Virus record (IMG/VR): IMGVR_UViG_3300042503_002860
Coordinates: 47,653-111,652 of that record
Reading direction: 5' to 3' (one strand)
Length of the DNA: 64,000 nucleotides
Source: a virus
A program made the translations under genes and the position numbers. The notes under the pieces were generated by a model that did no database searches, had not been told where the DNA came from, and saw only the letters and a list, made by a program, of their open reading frames with translations. Positions 43,686-50,646 of this stretch are shown here, piece after piece (within the stretch, counting starts at the first letter, position 1; each line of letters begins with the position of its first letter).

Positions 43686-43714
43686 ATACTAGTGGATAGA
43701 CTATTTTTTGTCAA
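43686..43714 (-). promoter_or_regulatory. Promoter with embedded operator, copy 2
   Basis: Minus-strand TTGACA (43709-43714), 17-base spacer, TAGTAT (43686-43691). Operator TAGTGGATAGACTA at 43690-43703. Confidence 0.75.
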
Positions 43715-43754
43715 TAGGTTTTTCTAAAATAATTTAAAATATTTTTTTTGCAAT

Positions 43755-43788
43755 AAAAAACCCTAGCAACTTATTAGCCGCTAGGGTT
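43755..43788 (-). terminator. Intrinsic terminator
   Basis: AACCCTAG (43759-43766) pairs with CTAGGGTT (43781-43788), followed on the minus strand by T-tract; ends the cassette 43794-44282. Confidence 0.75.
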
Positions 43789-43793
43789 AAGGA

Positions 43794-44282
43794 TTAAACA
43801 ACACCATCTATGATGTCGGAACGCTTTGCTAAGTATTCATAAAATTTTTCTTGCTGTACTTGTGGAAGATTAGAAGCTTTCCACTGGTTATTAAAGTAGT
43901 CGCGTTCTGCTTTAAACAGAATCGCGTAATTTATAAAATACTCGCTGTACTCTTCACGGAGTTTAATTAATCTGTCTTCATTTTTATTTCTTTTTAAAAC
44001 CTCTTTTCTGAAGACATAACGCCATTCATAATTAGGTACACTACGCATTGCCCAAGCTAAATAGTCTGTAGGAATGTCACGAACGCAACTACCCTTGTAT
44101 TTTCCAAAGGTTACTACTTTTGCGCTGTCTGGAGTGTTAAGACTGCTTTCTAATTTTTCCAATTTGCCCTCTAAAATGATAAGTTGATCAATATAAAATA
44201 AAATACCATCTGCAATAAGTTTTAAAGTAGCTTCGATTTGATGTTTGAGTGTACGGATTTGGTAGAAAATTGTAGTAGTCAT
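43794..44282 (-). CDS. Small protein: shared coiled-coil module plus FGKYKG domain
   Basis: 162 residues. Residues 1-46 match the N-terminus of 43270-43647. Residues about 55-80 (VVTFGKYKGSCVRDIPTDYL, then WAMRSV) match the short 'FGKYKGxxxxDIPxDYLxW' domain found in exonuclease-associated and phage accessory proteins. The C-terminal half is helical and charged. Own operator-bearing promoter and own terminator. The mix of a conserved head and swapped tail suggests recombination within the coding region. Confidence 0.65.
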   Translation of the reverse strand: MTTTIFYQIRTLKHQIEATLKLIADGILFYIDQLIILEGKLEKLESSLNTPDSAKVVTFGKYKGSCVRDIPTDYLAWAMRSVPNYEWRYVFRKEVLKRNKNEDRLIKLREEYSEYFINYAILFKAERDYFNNQWKASNLPQVQQEKFYEYLAKRSDIIDGVV

Positions 44283-44317
44283 CTTGTTTGTTTCCTGTGT
44301 TTTAACCTTATGTAACT

Positions 44318-44346
44318 ATAATAGTGGATAGACTATTTTTTGTCAA
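44318..44346 (-). promoter_or_regulatory. Promoter with embedded operator, copy 3
   Basis: Minus-strand TTGACA (44341-44346), 17-base spacer, TATTAT (44318-44323). Operator TAGTGGATAGACTA at 44322-44335. Confidence 0.78.
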
Positions 44347-44385
44347 TAGGTTTTTCTAAAATAATTTAAAATAGTTTTTTACAAT

Positions 44386-44410
44386 AAAAAACCCTTGTAA
44401 CTTAAGGGTT
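44386..44410 (-). terminator. Intrinsic terminator
   Basis: AACCCTT (44390-44396) pairs with AAGGGTT (44404-44410), T-tract follows on the minus strand. Confidence 0.7.
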
Positions 44411-44439
44411 TAATAATTTTATCTAGTTTTTTAAAGTAA

Positions 44440-44670
44440 TTAAAGTAAAACAAACTGCTGCCCAGGTAGTTGTCTCACTAAGCCAGCTAGTTCAAACTCT
44501 AGCAAGATATTTGATATAGGAAAATCAAAGTTTTTCTGTATTTGAGAGTAACTGAGATGTTTCTTTTCACTTTCACAAAACAACACGGCTATATCGTTCA
44601 TTGCCTGTTCAGTTTGTGCTTGAGTAGGTTGCTGGTGAGTAGGTTGGTGTTTACTTTTAGCTTTAGCCAT
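44440..44670 (-). CDS. Small winged-helix protein, DprA C-terminal-domain-like
   Basis: 76 residues. After a Q/T/K-rich N-terminus (about 25 residues) a winged-helix-like region follows whose end, 'SNILLEFELAGLVRQLPGQQ', is the pattern of the C-terminal winged helix of DprA ('LLELELxGLVxxxPGxxY'). No DprA Rossmann domain is present. Own promoter with operator copy 4, own terminator. It could bind DNA, or compete with host DprA for its partners; the second idea is speculative. Confidence 0.6.
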   Translation of the reverse strand: MAKAKSKHQPTHQQPTQAQTEQAMNDIAVLFCESEKKHLSYSQIQKNFDFPISNILLEFELAGLVRQLPGQQFVLL

Positions 44671-44718
44671 TATCTTGTCTCCTGTTTTCTTGTTTTCTTG
44701 TCTTATCCTTATGTACCT

Positions 44719-44747
44719 ATAATAGTGGATAGACTATTTTTTGTCAA
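44719..44747 (-). promoter_or_regulatory. Promoter with embedded operator, copy 4
   Basis: Minus-strand TTGACA (44742-44747), 17-base spacer, TATTAT (44719-44724). Operator TAGTGGATAGACTA at 44723-44736. Confidence 0.78.
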
Positions 44748-44776
44748 TAGGTTTTTTAAAATAATTTTTTACAATA

Positions 44777-44802
44777 AAAAAACCCTGAGTTAATCAGGGT
44801 TT
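44777..44802 (-). terminator. Intrinsic terminator
   Basis: AAACCCTGA (44780-44788) pairs with TCAGGGTTT (44794-44802), T-tract follows on the minus strand. Confidence 0.75.
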
Positions 44803-44806
44803 AAGC

Positions 44807-45181
44807 TTAAAATTCAATTAGGTCAGAATCAATTATTTCAGGATTATTTCTGAGAAACCAATAAGCTTGTCCTCTGGTTTTGAAAGTGTAAACAGTTGGA
44901 TGCCATTCTTTTATTATATATTTGTATTTGCCTCTACCAAAACCAGAATCATCTTTATAGGTCATTTCAGTAGGCGTGTTGCGTTCAACGTTTTCCTCCA
45001 TGTATTTTTGAGCCTCTTCATGGTTTTTAAAACCCTGTTCAAACTCATTCATGTTGTAATAACGATAATCTGTTACTGTGTATAGTGGATTTGAAAAATC
45101 ACTAGTGTGAATGGGATGAGACAGCAAAAAATTAATTTTTTTATTTAATTCGCGTTCTTGAGTTTTAGTTAAAGTAGTCAT
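44807..45181 (-). CDS. Small protein of unknown function
   Basis: 124 residues, charged, with aromatic-rich segments (VTDYRYYNMNEFEQGFKN, KYKYIIKEWHPTVY). No recognised domain and no membrane segment. Monocistronic cassette: operator copy 5 in its promoter and a terminator directly after the stop. Candidate early or counter-defence protein by context only. Confidence 0.6.
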   Translation of the reverse strand: MTTLTKTQERELNKKINFLLSHPIHTSDFSNPLYTVTDYRYYNMNEFEQGFKNHEEAQKYMEENVERNTPTEMTYKDDSGFGRGKYKYIIKEWHPTVYTFKTRGQAYWFLRNNPEIIDSDLIEF

Positions 45182-45218
45182 CTTATTTTGTCTCTTTTTG
45201 TTTTGACCTTATGTAACT

Positions 45219-45247
45219 ACTATAGTCTATCCACAAATAAAAGTCAA
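45219..45247 (-). promoter_or_regulatory. Promoter with embedded operator, copy 5
   Basis: Minus-strand TTGACT (45242-45247), 17-base spacer, TATAGT (45219-45224). Operator in the other orientation, TTGTGGATAGACTA, at 45223-45236. Confidence 0.72.
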
Positions 45248-45287
45248 TAGGTTTTTCAAAATAATTTAAAATATTTTCTTAAAATAA

Positions 45288-45313
45288 AAAAAACCCTTGT
45301 AACTCAAGGGTTT
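45288..45313 (-). terminator. Intrinsic terminator
   Basis: AAACCCTTG (45291-45299) pairs with CAAGGGTTT (45305-45313), T-tract follows on the minus strand. Confidence 0.75.
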
Positions 45314-45324
45314 AATAGTCTTAT

Positions 45325-45465
45325 TTAGTTTTTTTGGTTGATATGATTGTTTACAATCGCTTTTAGTTCTTCTAGAGTCTTTGCCATTAGAAGATGATAA
45401 TTATTGAAATCTTTACTCTCTGCTACATATCCCATGTAGGTCTTATGAATTATATAGTTATCCAT
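45325..45465 (-). CDS. Very small protein of unknown function
   Basis: 46 residues from ATG at 45463-45465 (MDNYIIHKTYMGYVAESKDF). Clean frame between a promoter with operator copy 6 and a terminator, so it fits the one-gene cassette pattern of this region. The AGAATAAAAC leader is a weak ribosome binding site. Unrecognised; probably a helix plus short strands. Confidence 0.55.
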   Translation of the reverse strand: MDNYIIHKTYMGYVAESKDFNNYHLLMAKTLEELKAIVNNHINQKN

Positions 45466-45509
45466 CTGTTTTATTCTCCGTCGCTCTGTTGTTTTGACCT
45501 TATGTATTT

Positions 45510-45538
45510 ACTATATAGTCTATCCACTAATTTGTCAA
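45510..45538 (-). promoter_or_regulatory. Promoter with embedded operator, copy 6
   Basis: Minus-strand TTGACA (45533-45538), 17-base spacer, TATAGT (45510-45515). Operator at 45516-45529. Confidence 0.75.
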
Positions 45539-45576
45539 TAGGTTTTTCAAAATAATTTAAAATATTTTTTAAAATA

Positions 45577-45602
45577 GAAAAACCCTTGAGTTACAAGGGT
45601 TT
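45577..45602 (-). terminator. Intrinsic terminator
   Basis: AAACCCTTG (45580-45588) pairs with CAAGGGTTT (45594-45602), T-rich on the minus strand. Confidence 0.7.
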
Positions 45603-45607
45603 TAGCT

Positions 45608-45781
45608 TTATTCTTGTTCTTGTTCTTTAGCTTCAGCGCGTTTACGCCTCATGTGTTCCCTATTGGCAAGTCGTTTTTTCTCCCTTTGCGCTTCACTCAT
45701 ATTCTGTTGCCACTTACGCTTACGGGCTTTACCCTTTTCAGTGGCGTTGTATTTGGCTTGGGCTTCCGGATCATAAGCCAT
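45608..45781 (-). CDS. Small, highly basic protein
   Basis: 57 residues from ATG at 45779-45781. Very rich in K, R, E and Q (KGKARKRKWQQNMSEAQREK). One long amphipathic helix is likely, as in small phage proteins that bind nucleic acid. Promoter with operator copy 7 and its own terminator. No further identification. Confidence 0.6.
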   Translation of the reverse strand: MAYDPEAQAKYNATEKGKARKRKWQQNMSEAQREKKRLANREHMRRKRAEAKEQEQE

Positions 45782-45817
45782 AGTGAAAATCTCCTAGTCA
45801 TCTTGTTTATCACTATA

Positions 45818-45846
45818 TGTATAGTCTATCCAATTTTCTCTGTCAA
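45818..45846 (-). promoter_or_regulatory. Promoter with partial operator, copy 7
   Basis: Minus-strand TTGACA (45841-45846), 17-base spacer, TATACA (45818-45823). The operator is reduced to TTGGATAGACTA at 45822-45833, the most diverged copy. Confidence 0.65.
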
Positions 45847-45892
45847 TCGTACGGGTATAAAAAATAAACTAAAAAATATTTTAAATTAAGTA

Positions 45893-45921
45893 TTGACTTT
45901 TATTTGTGGATAGACTATATT
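45893..45921 (+). promoter_or_regulatory. Promoter with embedded operator, copy 8 (plus strand)
   Basis: TTGACT (45893-45898), 17-base spacer, TATATT (45916-45921). Operator TTGTGGATAGACTA at 45904-45917. Preceded by an AT-rich UP-like stretch (AATATTTTAAATTAAG) that recurs before copies 9 and 10 and the 52-kb promoters. Confidence 0.78.
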
Positions 45922-45949
45922 TAAAACATAAGCAAAGAAGCAAAAAACA

Positions 45950-46210
45950 ATGTACGTTACTTTTGAAACATCTGACGGTCAAAAAATCACAATTGATATC
46001 ACAAGGGTTAAAGCTTGGGACACAGAAGATTTAGTTCACACTGCTTGCGAGCAACTAGGACTAGAGTATGTAGATTTTTCTAGGAGATCAAAAAAATTGA
46101 AAGGCACGGTGACACCAATAGACTGGAGACCGCTAATCCAGGAGTACAGATCAGAAATGGTCATTTTAAAAAGACCACCCAGAAAAGGTGTGATTCCCGT
46201 TCCCTGGTAA
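45950..46210 (+). CDS. Small protein of unknown function
   Basis: 86 residues, beta-rich start (MYVTFETSDGQKITIDIT), basic C-terminus (LKRPPRKGVIPVPW). First plus-strand cassette, divergent from the basic protein gene; both promoters carry the same operator back to back. Ends in its own terminator. Unrecognised. Confidence 0.6.
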   Translation: MYVTFETSDGQKITIDITRVKAWDTEDLVHTACEQLGLEYVDFSRRSKKLKGTVTPIDWRPLIQEYRSEMVILKRPPRKGVIPVPW

Positions 46211-46221
46211 ACAAGATACAC

Positions 46222-46253
46222 AACCGCTTAGGCTTAAACTTAAGCGGTTTTTT
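46222..46253 (+). terminator. Intrinsic terminator
   Basis: AACCGCTTA (46222-46230) pairs with TAAGCGGTT (46241-46249), T-tract follows. Confidence 0.85.
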
Positions 46254-46314
46254 ATGTTTTATTCTCAGTAAGATATTGTATAAAAAAGAAACTAAAAATA
46301 TTTTAAATTAAGTA

Positions 46315-46343
46315 TTGACTTTTATTTGTGGATAGACTATATT
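46315..46343 (+). promoter_or_regulatory. Promoter with embedded operator, copy 9 (plus strand)
   Basis: TTGACT (46315-46320), 17-base spacer, TATATT (46338-46343). Operator TTGTGGATAGACTA at 46326-46339; nearly identical to copy 8 including the upstream AT stretch. Confidence 0.78.
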
Positions 46344-46398
46344 TAAAACATAAGGAAAAACAAGTAAGACAAAAACAAAAACAAAGGGGACAAACTAA

Positions 46399-46665
46399 AT
46401 GACAGCACTACAAAACCAGTACAACACACTAACTGTTAAAATTGCTGAATTAAAAGATCAACGCGATCAACAACAATGGTTACAAGCAAAGATAGACTTA
46501 ACAGTTAAAATAGCAGAATTAGAAAATCAACAAAAAGTAATAGCTAGTAAAATAATAAAAAACGGTGGTGAACTTCCACAAAAAGCCAAACAGAAAAGAC
46601 AGCCAACAAAACAAAAAGCAAATAACCTATTAGCTTACGCTGAACATCTAAAAAGCCATTTCTAA
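46399..46665 (+). CDS. Small coiled-coil protein
   Basis: 88 residues. Residues 5-55 contain two related heptad-rich segments (LTVKIAELKDQRDQQQ and LTVKIAELENQQKVI), so a small internal duplication forms a coiled coil. The tail is basic (KAKQKRQPTKQKAN). One-gene cassette with promoter copy 9 and own terminator. Probably oligomeric and nucleic-acid-binding; unproven. Confidence 0.6.
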   Translation: MTALQNQYNTLTVKIAELKDQRDQQQWLQAKIDLTVKIAELENQQKVIASKIIKNGGELPQKAKQKRQPTKQKANNLLAYAEHLKSHF

Positions 46666-46687
46666 TAAAACTTAATAAAAAAAAAAC

Positions 46688-46719
46688 AACCGCTTAAGCT
46701 CAAGCTTAGGCGGTTTTTT
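46688..46719 (+). terminator. Intrinsic terminator
   Basis: AACCGC (46688-46693) with an inner TAAGCT/AGCTTA stem pairs with GCGGTT (46710-46715), T-tract follows. Confidence 0.8.
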
Positions 46720-46790
46720 GTATCCATATCACAAATACTTAGTATTCATAATATGCTATAGTGGTGTTAAATGCTATAGGGACTAAATAT

Positions 46791-47066
46791 ATGACTAAAA
46801 CTTTAGATGATTATATGCAAGTTATCCTAGTCCAACAGGTAGCGTTTATCAGTCAAGCCCAAGATATCTATAAGCAGTCTGGAAGGTCTAAAGACGCTAA
46901 GAATATTTCAGAACTGATGTCAGGGTTATCTATCTTTACAGAGTCCATAGGGGCTATGAACGAGGTAGGAATAGCTAGTATTGATATTGAATCTATAAAA
47001 GTATTGATCAATAAATTGGAACTGGAGATGTATTACCAAGAAAATGCAGATGTAGATGATGAGTAA
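46791..47066 (+). CDS. Small helical protein of unknown function
   Basis: 91 residues from ATG at 46791; the frame extends 10 codons upstream but the chosen start is preceded by a GGGAC/AG-rich leader and gives MTKTLDDYMQ. Helical and acidic at the C-terminus (YYQENADVDDE). Unlike its neighbours its promoter region (46730-46780) lacks the operator and shows a GCTATAG direct repeat instead. Unrecognised. Confidence 0.55.
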   Translation: MTKTLDDYMQVILVQQVAFISQAQDIYKQSGRSKDAKNISELMSGLSIFTESIGAMNEVGIASIDIESIKVLINKLELEMYYQENADVDDE

Positions 47067-47085
47067 GAAGGTATATAAATATAAT

Positions 47086-47116
47086 AACAACCGCTTAGAG
47101 TAATGTTTAAGCAGTT
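47086..47116 (+). terminator. Imperfect intrinsic terminator
   Basis: AACCGCTTA pairs with TTAAGCAGTT with a mismatch, followed by a short T-tract. Confidence 0.55.
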
Positions 47117-47193
47117 GTTTTGTATTTGTCGTGGTAAAGTGTATAACACATTTACTCTTTGTTTCATATCCTAAAAATATTTTAATTTAGTGC

Positions 47194-47222
47194 TTGACAA
47201 ATAATAGTGGATAGACTATATT
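47194..47222 (+). promoter_or_regulatory. Promoter with embedded operator, copy 10 (plus strand)
   Basis: TTGACA (47194-47199), 17-base spacer, TATATT (47217-47222). Operator TAGTGGATAGACTA at 47205-47218. Consensus-like and probably strong when not repressed. Confidence 0.8.
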
Positions 47223-47250
47223 TATTATAGAAACAAAAAAGGTAAACAAA

Positions 47251-47433
47251 ATGACTACTTTAACAACCAGAGAACAATTAAAACAAAACTACATTTTAGC
47301 AGATCACAATTATCAACTAGCCTATGCAGAGTACATGATTAATGGTGATTTTACAAAACTTAAAAAAGCAGAGACAGCTAAAAAGAAAGCGTTTAGCCAA
47401 TTACAAAAACATATAAAGGCAAACTTTAAATAA
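47251..47433 (+). CDS. Small helical protein of unknown function
   Basis: 60 residues, Lys- and Gln-rich helix (KLKKAETAKKKAFSQLQK). The last plus-strand cassette, ending 6 bases before the stop of the convergent PLP-fold gene. Downstream of the strongest operator-bearing promoter. Unrecognised. Confidence 0.55.
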   Translation: MTTLTTREQLKQNYILADHNYQLAYAEYMINGDFTKLKKAETAKKKAFSQLQKHIKANFK

Positions 47434-47439
47434 AAAATT

Positions 47440-48144
47440 TTAACCCATTACATTCCAAAACAAAGGAACACCTTGCCCGTACTTTTTAACATACTCCCAC
47501 CCTTTAGCATCGTAATTAGAACAAGATGGAAAGGGTGGTTTTATTTTAGAGTCTTTGTCGAATGTCAAAGGATGCTTATATATTTTAGCATTACCCATTT
47601 TACTTACATCTAATGATTTACCAACTTGGATAACATTAAACGTAACATTAGAGGTAAACCCTAATTGCAAGGATCTAGATAAAACACCACTCCCACCAAC
47701 ACACCAAACCTCAGTTATATTTGAATGTGTTCCTTGTATTTGTCTGGCAACTTTAGCTATTTCACTAAATGACAATGGTGTTTCTAATCCAAAAGGTAAA
47801 AGATGTGCGCCTGTATCACTACAATAGGCTTTTGCTTTAGATATAACATTACTCAAGTAGCCATAAGGAACTTGTATTATTGTTGCACCTGCTCTTTTAG
47901 CTTCTAATGTTCTAGCGTGAGGTGTTTTCCTCTTAGCACAAAATATAGTAACTTTTACGCCTACTTCTTTTCCTGCGTGAGCAAGAGCTATTTGCGCCCC
48001 ACCATATACGGGTGAAGTATAAACTACTTCACGATAGCCTTTTATCAATTGATCTGAAAAACGCCTCTTAGTTCCGCCAGGTATATAATCGTCCCTGACT
48101 ACTAAGATTCCGTCATGCTCTTTAATGATTGGTTCAAATCTCAT
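47440..48144 (-). CDS. PLP-dependent enzyme-fold protein (tryptophan synthase beta/ACC deaminase type)
   Basis: 234 residues, shorter than cellular members (about 330). The N-terminal 'DDYIPGGTKRRFSDQLI' places a Lys where fold type II enzymes bind PLP, and 'VWCVGGSGVLSRSL' resembles the Gly-rich phosphate-binding loop. Middle part 'AHAGKEVGVKVTIFC' and 'EAKRAGATIIQVP' fits the fold. It overlaps the methylase stop by ATGA coupling. Such a protein next to ParB-like and methylase genes recurs in phages; a role in DNA base modification is plausible but not shown. Confidence 0.7.
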   Translation of the reverse strand: MRFEPIIKEHDGILVVRDDYIPGGTKRRFSDQLIKGYREVVYTSPVYGGAQIALAHAGKEVGVKVTIFCAKRKTPHARTLEAKRAGATIIQVPYGYLSNVISKAKAYCSDTGAHLLPFGLETPLSFSEIAKVARQIQGTHSNITEVWCVGGSGVLSRSLQLGFTSNVTFNVIQVGKSLDVSKMGNAKIYKHPLTFDKDSKIKPPFPSCSNYDAKGWEYVKKYGQGVPLFWNVMG

Positions 48145-49106
48145 AAAACTTCACCGTATTTATTGGCTACGGAATCATCTACAAAAAGAGAGTCGTCAAT
48201 GTAAACGTCACCAAAAACGTCTTTAATGTTTTTTGGATCGCCTTTATAAAAAACTAACACATTTTGATGAGTCTTTCCCAGCTTTCTACCTGATTGAAAT
48301 TGTTTAGTTACTCTAATAGGTAAACTACCAACAGAAGTTACTAAAATTCCTTCATTATATAGAGTCATTCCCCCATCATGAAATGCAGTAATAGTATCAG
48401 CAACAAAGTTATTGTAAAATCCTTTTTTATCTCTAAAGTCTCCTACAACAAAACAGGCAAATCTATCATCTTTCAACTGTTTAATACAGTTGGCAATAAT
48501 AACACGATAGTCTTGTATAAATTCTTTATAAGGCAGCGTACTTAAATCATTTTCAAGATCCGAATATACTTCTAAATCACCATAGGGAGGGCAACTAAAA
48601 ACTAAATCAAACTGTTTGTTTTTAGTTAAAATGTTGATATTTCTTGAATCCCCATTAATCCATGCTGGCGGGTTATTGGGACAAAGATTTTGACCTTGTG
48701 GTGTATTAGCTTCGACCTGTTCTTTTCTTAACTCAATACCTGTGTAATGGTAGCCTAAATAATTGGCAACAATACCTCTTACAGAGCCACCAGCGAACGG
48801 ATCTAAAATAGTACCGTTTTGAGGGCAAAACCAGCGATAAACTAACTCGCAAAGGACGGGATCAAATATTGAGGTTCCTGATTGAGTTAATGCTTCAGTC
48901 GGATAAGCATACTCACCTTTGGGAACAGTTTCACTGTTCCCAAAGCCTCTTGATGGTTCTGATTGTTCTTTATTATTTTTCATATTTTTTTTAGGTGCTA
49001 GGCGATCGCACATCCCCCCCCTATTTTTGCTGCGTTGCTGTTGATATTTGACATTTTCGCCTCTCATTAAATCTTGACCGAATGTACGAGCAAAGTTTTT
49101 CTTCAC
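48141..49106 (-). CDS. Phage DNA methyltransferase
   Basis: 321 residues from a GTG start at 49104-49106 that overlaps the previous stop. Motif I 'ILDPFAGGSVRGIVA', motif IV 'SCPPYGD', and 'YTGIELRKEQVEAN' identify an amino-methyltransferase (N4-cytosine or N6-adenine). The region 'SIFDPVLCELVYRWFCP' is the segment that in other phages directly follows a ParB-like domain in one polypeptide. An eight-G tract (49014-49021) inside the N-terminal part, followed by ATG, could alter the frame or provide a restart. It protects or marks phage DNA. Confidence 0.82.
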   Translation of the reverse strand: MKKNFARTFGQDLMRGENVKYQQQRSKNRGGMCDRLAPKKNMKNNKEQSEPSRGFGNSETVPKGEYAYPTEALTQSGTSIFDPVLCELVYRWFCPQNGTILDPFAGGSVRGIVANYLGYHYTGIELRKEQVEANTPQGQNLCPNNPPAWINGDSRNINILTKNKQFDLVFSCPPYGDLEVYSDLENDLSTLPYKEFIQDYRVIIANCIKQLKDDRFACFVVGDFRDKKGFYNNFVADTITAFHDGGMTLYNEGILVTSVGSLPIRVTKQFQSGRKLGKTHQNVLVFYKGDPKNIKDVFGDVYIDDSLFVDDSVANKYGEVL

Positions 49107-49213
49107 GGAATAGCCCTCCCTTTGGAATCACCTCTAGTATGGTCTTTTGAATACGACATAGATGGCATTAAAGAACCGCTTGGCACTGCTAAGTAACGTG
49201 CCTTGCTGCTCAT
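49103..49213 (-). CDS. Small ORF linking ParB-like and methylase frames
   Basis: 36 residues (MSSKARYLAVPSGSLMPSMS start). Its ATG follows an eight-G tract (49214-49221) and overlaps the ParB stop as ATGA; its stop TGA overlaps the methylase GTG. The sequence looks like the linker between the two domains of fused ParB-methylases, so the three ORFs may be one ancestral gene split by frame changes, kept by coupled or frameshifted translation. It may instead be a free peptide. Confidence 0.5.
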   Translation of the reverse strand: MSSKARYLAVPSGSLMPSMSYSKDHTRGDSKGRAIP

Positions 49214-49938
49214 CCCCCCCCATTCGGAATTAGCTGATCGCCACGACCTAATTCACTTTGAATACCTAAAGCAAGCCATTCACGTTTGCGCTTCTGCCAA
49301 TAGCCTTGTCTTGCATCCAAAACAGAAAACGGTGGCACTATAAACTTGTCTGCCAATGTTTTCTTTCCAGATTCGTTTTCCGTATCTTTGTCTTTATCAT
49401 TGTCATTAGCACTACCGTCTTTGTCATTACTACTTAATTCACGTCCTTTATCAACAACTACTTCTTTTTCTTGATATTCTGTATTTTCTAATGACAAATA
49501 ACTACTCAAATCCTCACTATCAAACCCTGTCAAAGTTAGATCAAAAGACATTTCATTTAGAAAGTCCATGTCTATCTTTAACAAGTCAGGATCAAAGTCT
49601 GTATTCATTGTTAGCTTATTATGCTGTACACGATAAGCTATCTTTTGTTCTTCAGTTAGTCCTAATACCTGAAATGTAGGAACAGATTTCAGATTTAAGA
49701 TATCTACAGCCGCTAAGTATCTCCCATGACCTTCTAATATTTCTCCATTCTCATCTATGGCAATAGGATCTAAGAATCCAAACTCAGTAATAGAATTGGC
49801 AATTTGTTGTATTTGTTCTGGCGGGTGTAGTTTACTGTTCTTAGCATACATGATAAGTTCCTTGGGATCTCGCCATGTAACTGTTAATTGATTTTTTGTA
49901 GTTGTGGACTTTACCCAACCTGGTTGTTGCTTAGGCAT
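49210..49938 (-). CDS. ParB/Srx-fold protein of the phage methylase system
   Basis: 242 residues. Residues about 28-110 are a ParB N-terminal-like domain: 'LHPPEQIQQIANSITEFGFL', 'GEILEGHGRYLAA', 'ILNLKSVPTFQV'. After an acidic D/N/K-rich linker the C-terminus 'PPFSVLDARQGYWQKRK' plus 'WLALGIQSELGRGDQL' is a segment typical of phage ParB-methylase fusions. It ends at an eight-G tract. It is probably a DNA-binding/CTPase-like or nuclease module guiding the methylase, rather than a partition protein; no parA gene is seen. Confidence 0.78.
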   Translation of the reverse strand: MPKQQPGWVKSTTTKNQLTVTWRDPKELIMYAKNSKLHPPEQIQQIANSITEFGFLDPIAIDENGEILEGHGRYLAAVDILNLKSVPTFQVLGLTEEQKIAYRVQHNKLTMNTDFDPDLLKIDMDFLNEMSFDLTLTGFDSEDLSSYLSLENTEYQEKEVVVDKGRELSSNDKDGSANDNDKDKDTENESGKKTLADKFIVPPFSVLDARQGYWQKRKREWLALGIQSELGRGDQLIPNGGG

Positions 49939-49995
49939 ATTGTTTACATTGCTAGACTTGTTTTACTGTAACATAGTTGATACACAAAGACTTTT

Positions 49996-50550
49996 TTACT
50001 CATCATTACTAACAGATTTGGGATCTATAATTTCATAACCTTCTCTTGTGAGTTTATCAGCCGCAGCGTTCATGTCAATGAAGTATCTAATCCCTCTACC
50101 TTCGTTAATGGCGTTAGTCAGTTTTGTTAACGCTTGTGTCAGTTGATTTATTTCAGATGCGTTATGTTTAGAAACTGCTTTTTTCCTTTCCTCAACTGGC
50201 AACTGTAGATCCTCTTCTAATTGCTTTGCTCGTGCCTCGATTAATTTGGCAACATAGTTTCTCGCCAATCTTTGAACTTGATAATTCTCAGTGACAATCT
50301 GTGATAACTCATCTGATATCTTGTCAGATGTTTTTTCTATGGTCTTTTGCTGAACAGCTTTTTTTAAATCCTCTTGATATCGTTTTCGCTGCTCAACCCA
50401 AAGGTCTTGACGTACCCAAACCTCAACAGTTGCTTTATTATATCCACACGCATTAGCTAAGTCTCTAATGCCTATAGGCTCTTCACTTTCAACATACCGA
50501 CGACGGCATTGCTCTTTAGTCCAGGGTTTAGGTAATTTATCCCATCTCAT
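49996..50550 (-). CDS. Terminase small subunit
   Basis: 184 residues. An N-terminal HTH (IRDLANACGYNKATVEVWVR) is followed by a long helical region (KTIEKTSDKISDELSQIV, RNYVAKLIEARAKQLEED), the usual architecture of TerS, which recognises the packaging site. It precedes the ParB-methylase operon in the same direction, a linkage common in phages. The packaging site may lie in or near this gene; the folded element at 50647-50708 is 97 bases upstream. Confidence 0.7.
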   Translation of the reverse strand: MRWDKLPKPWTKEQCRRRYVESEEPIGIRDLANACGYNKATVEVWVRQDLWVEQRKRYQEDLKKAVQQKTIEKTSDKISDELSQIVTENYQVQRLARNYVAKLIEARAKQLEEDLQLPVEERKKAVSKHNASEINQLTQALTKLTNAINEGRGIRYFIDMNAAADKLTREGYEIIDPKSVSNDE

Positions 50551-50646
50551 TTTATGTTATCTCCTATATAGTATTTTATATTAAAACATAAAAAAGTCTT
50601 AGTAGTATTATACTACTAAAACTATAAAATAGAATAGACTACACAA

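Noticed and set aside
49210-49938. Plasmid partition parB
   Set aside because: The C-terminus and neighbours fit the phage ParB-methylase family; no parA is adjacent.
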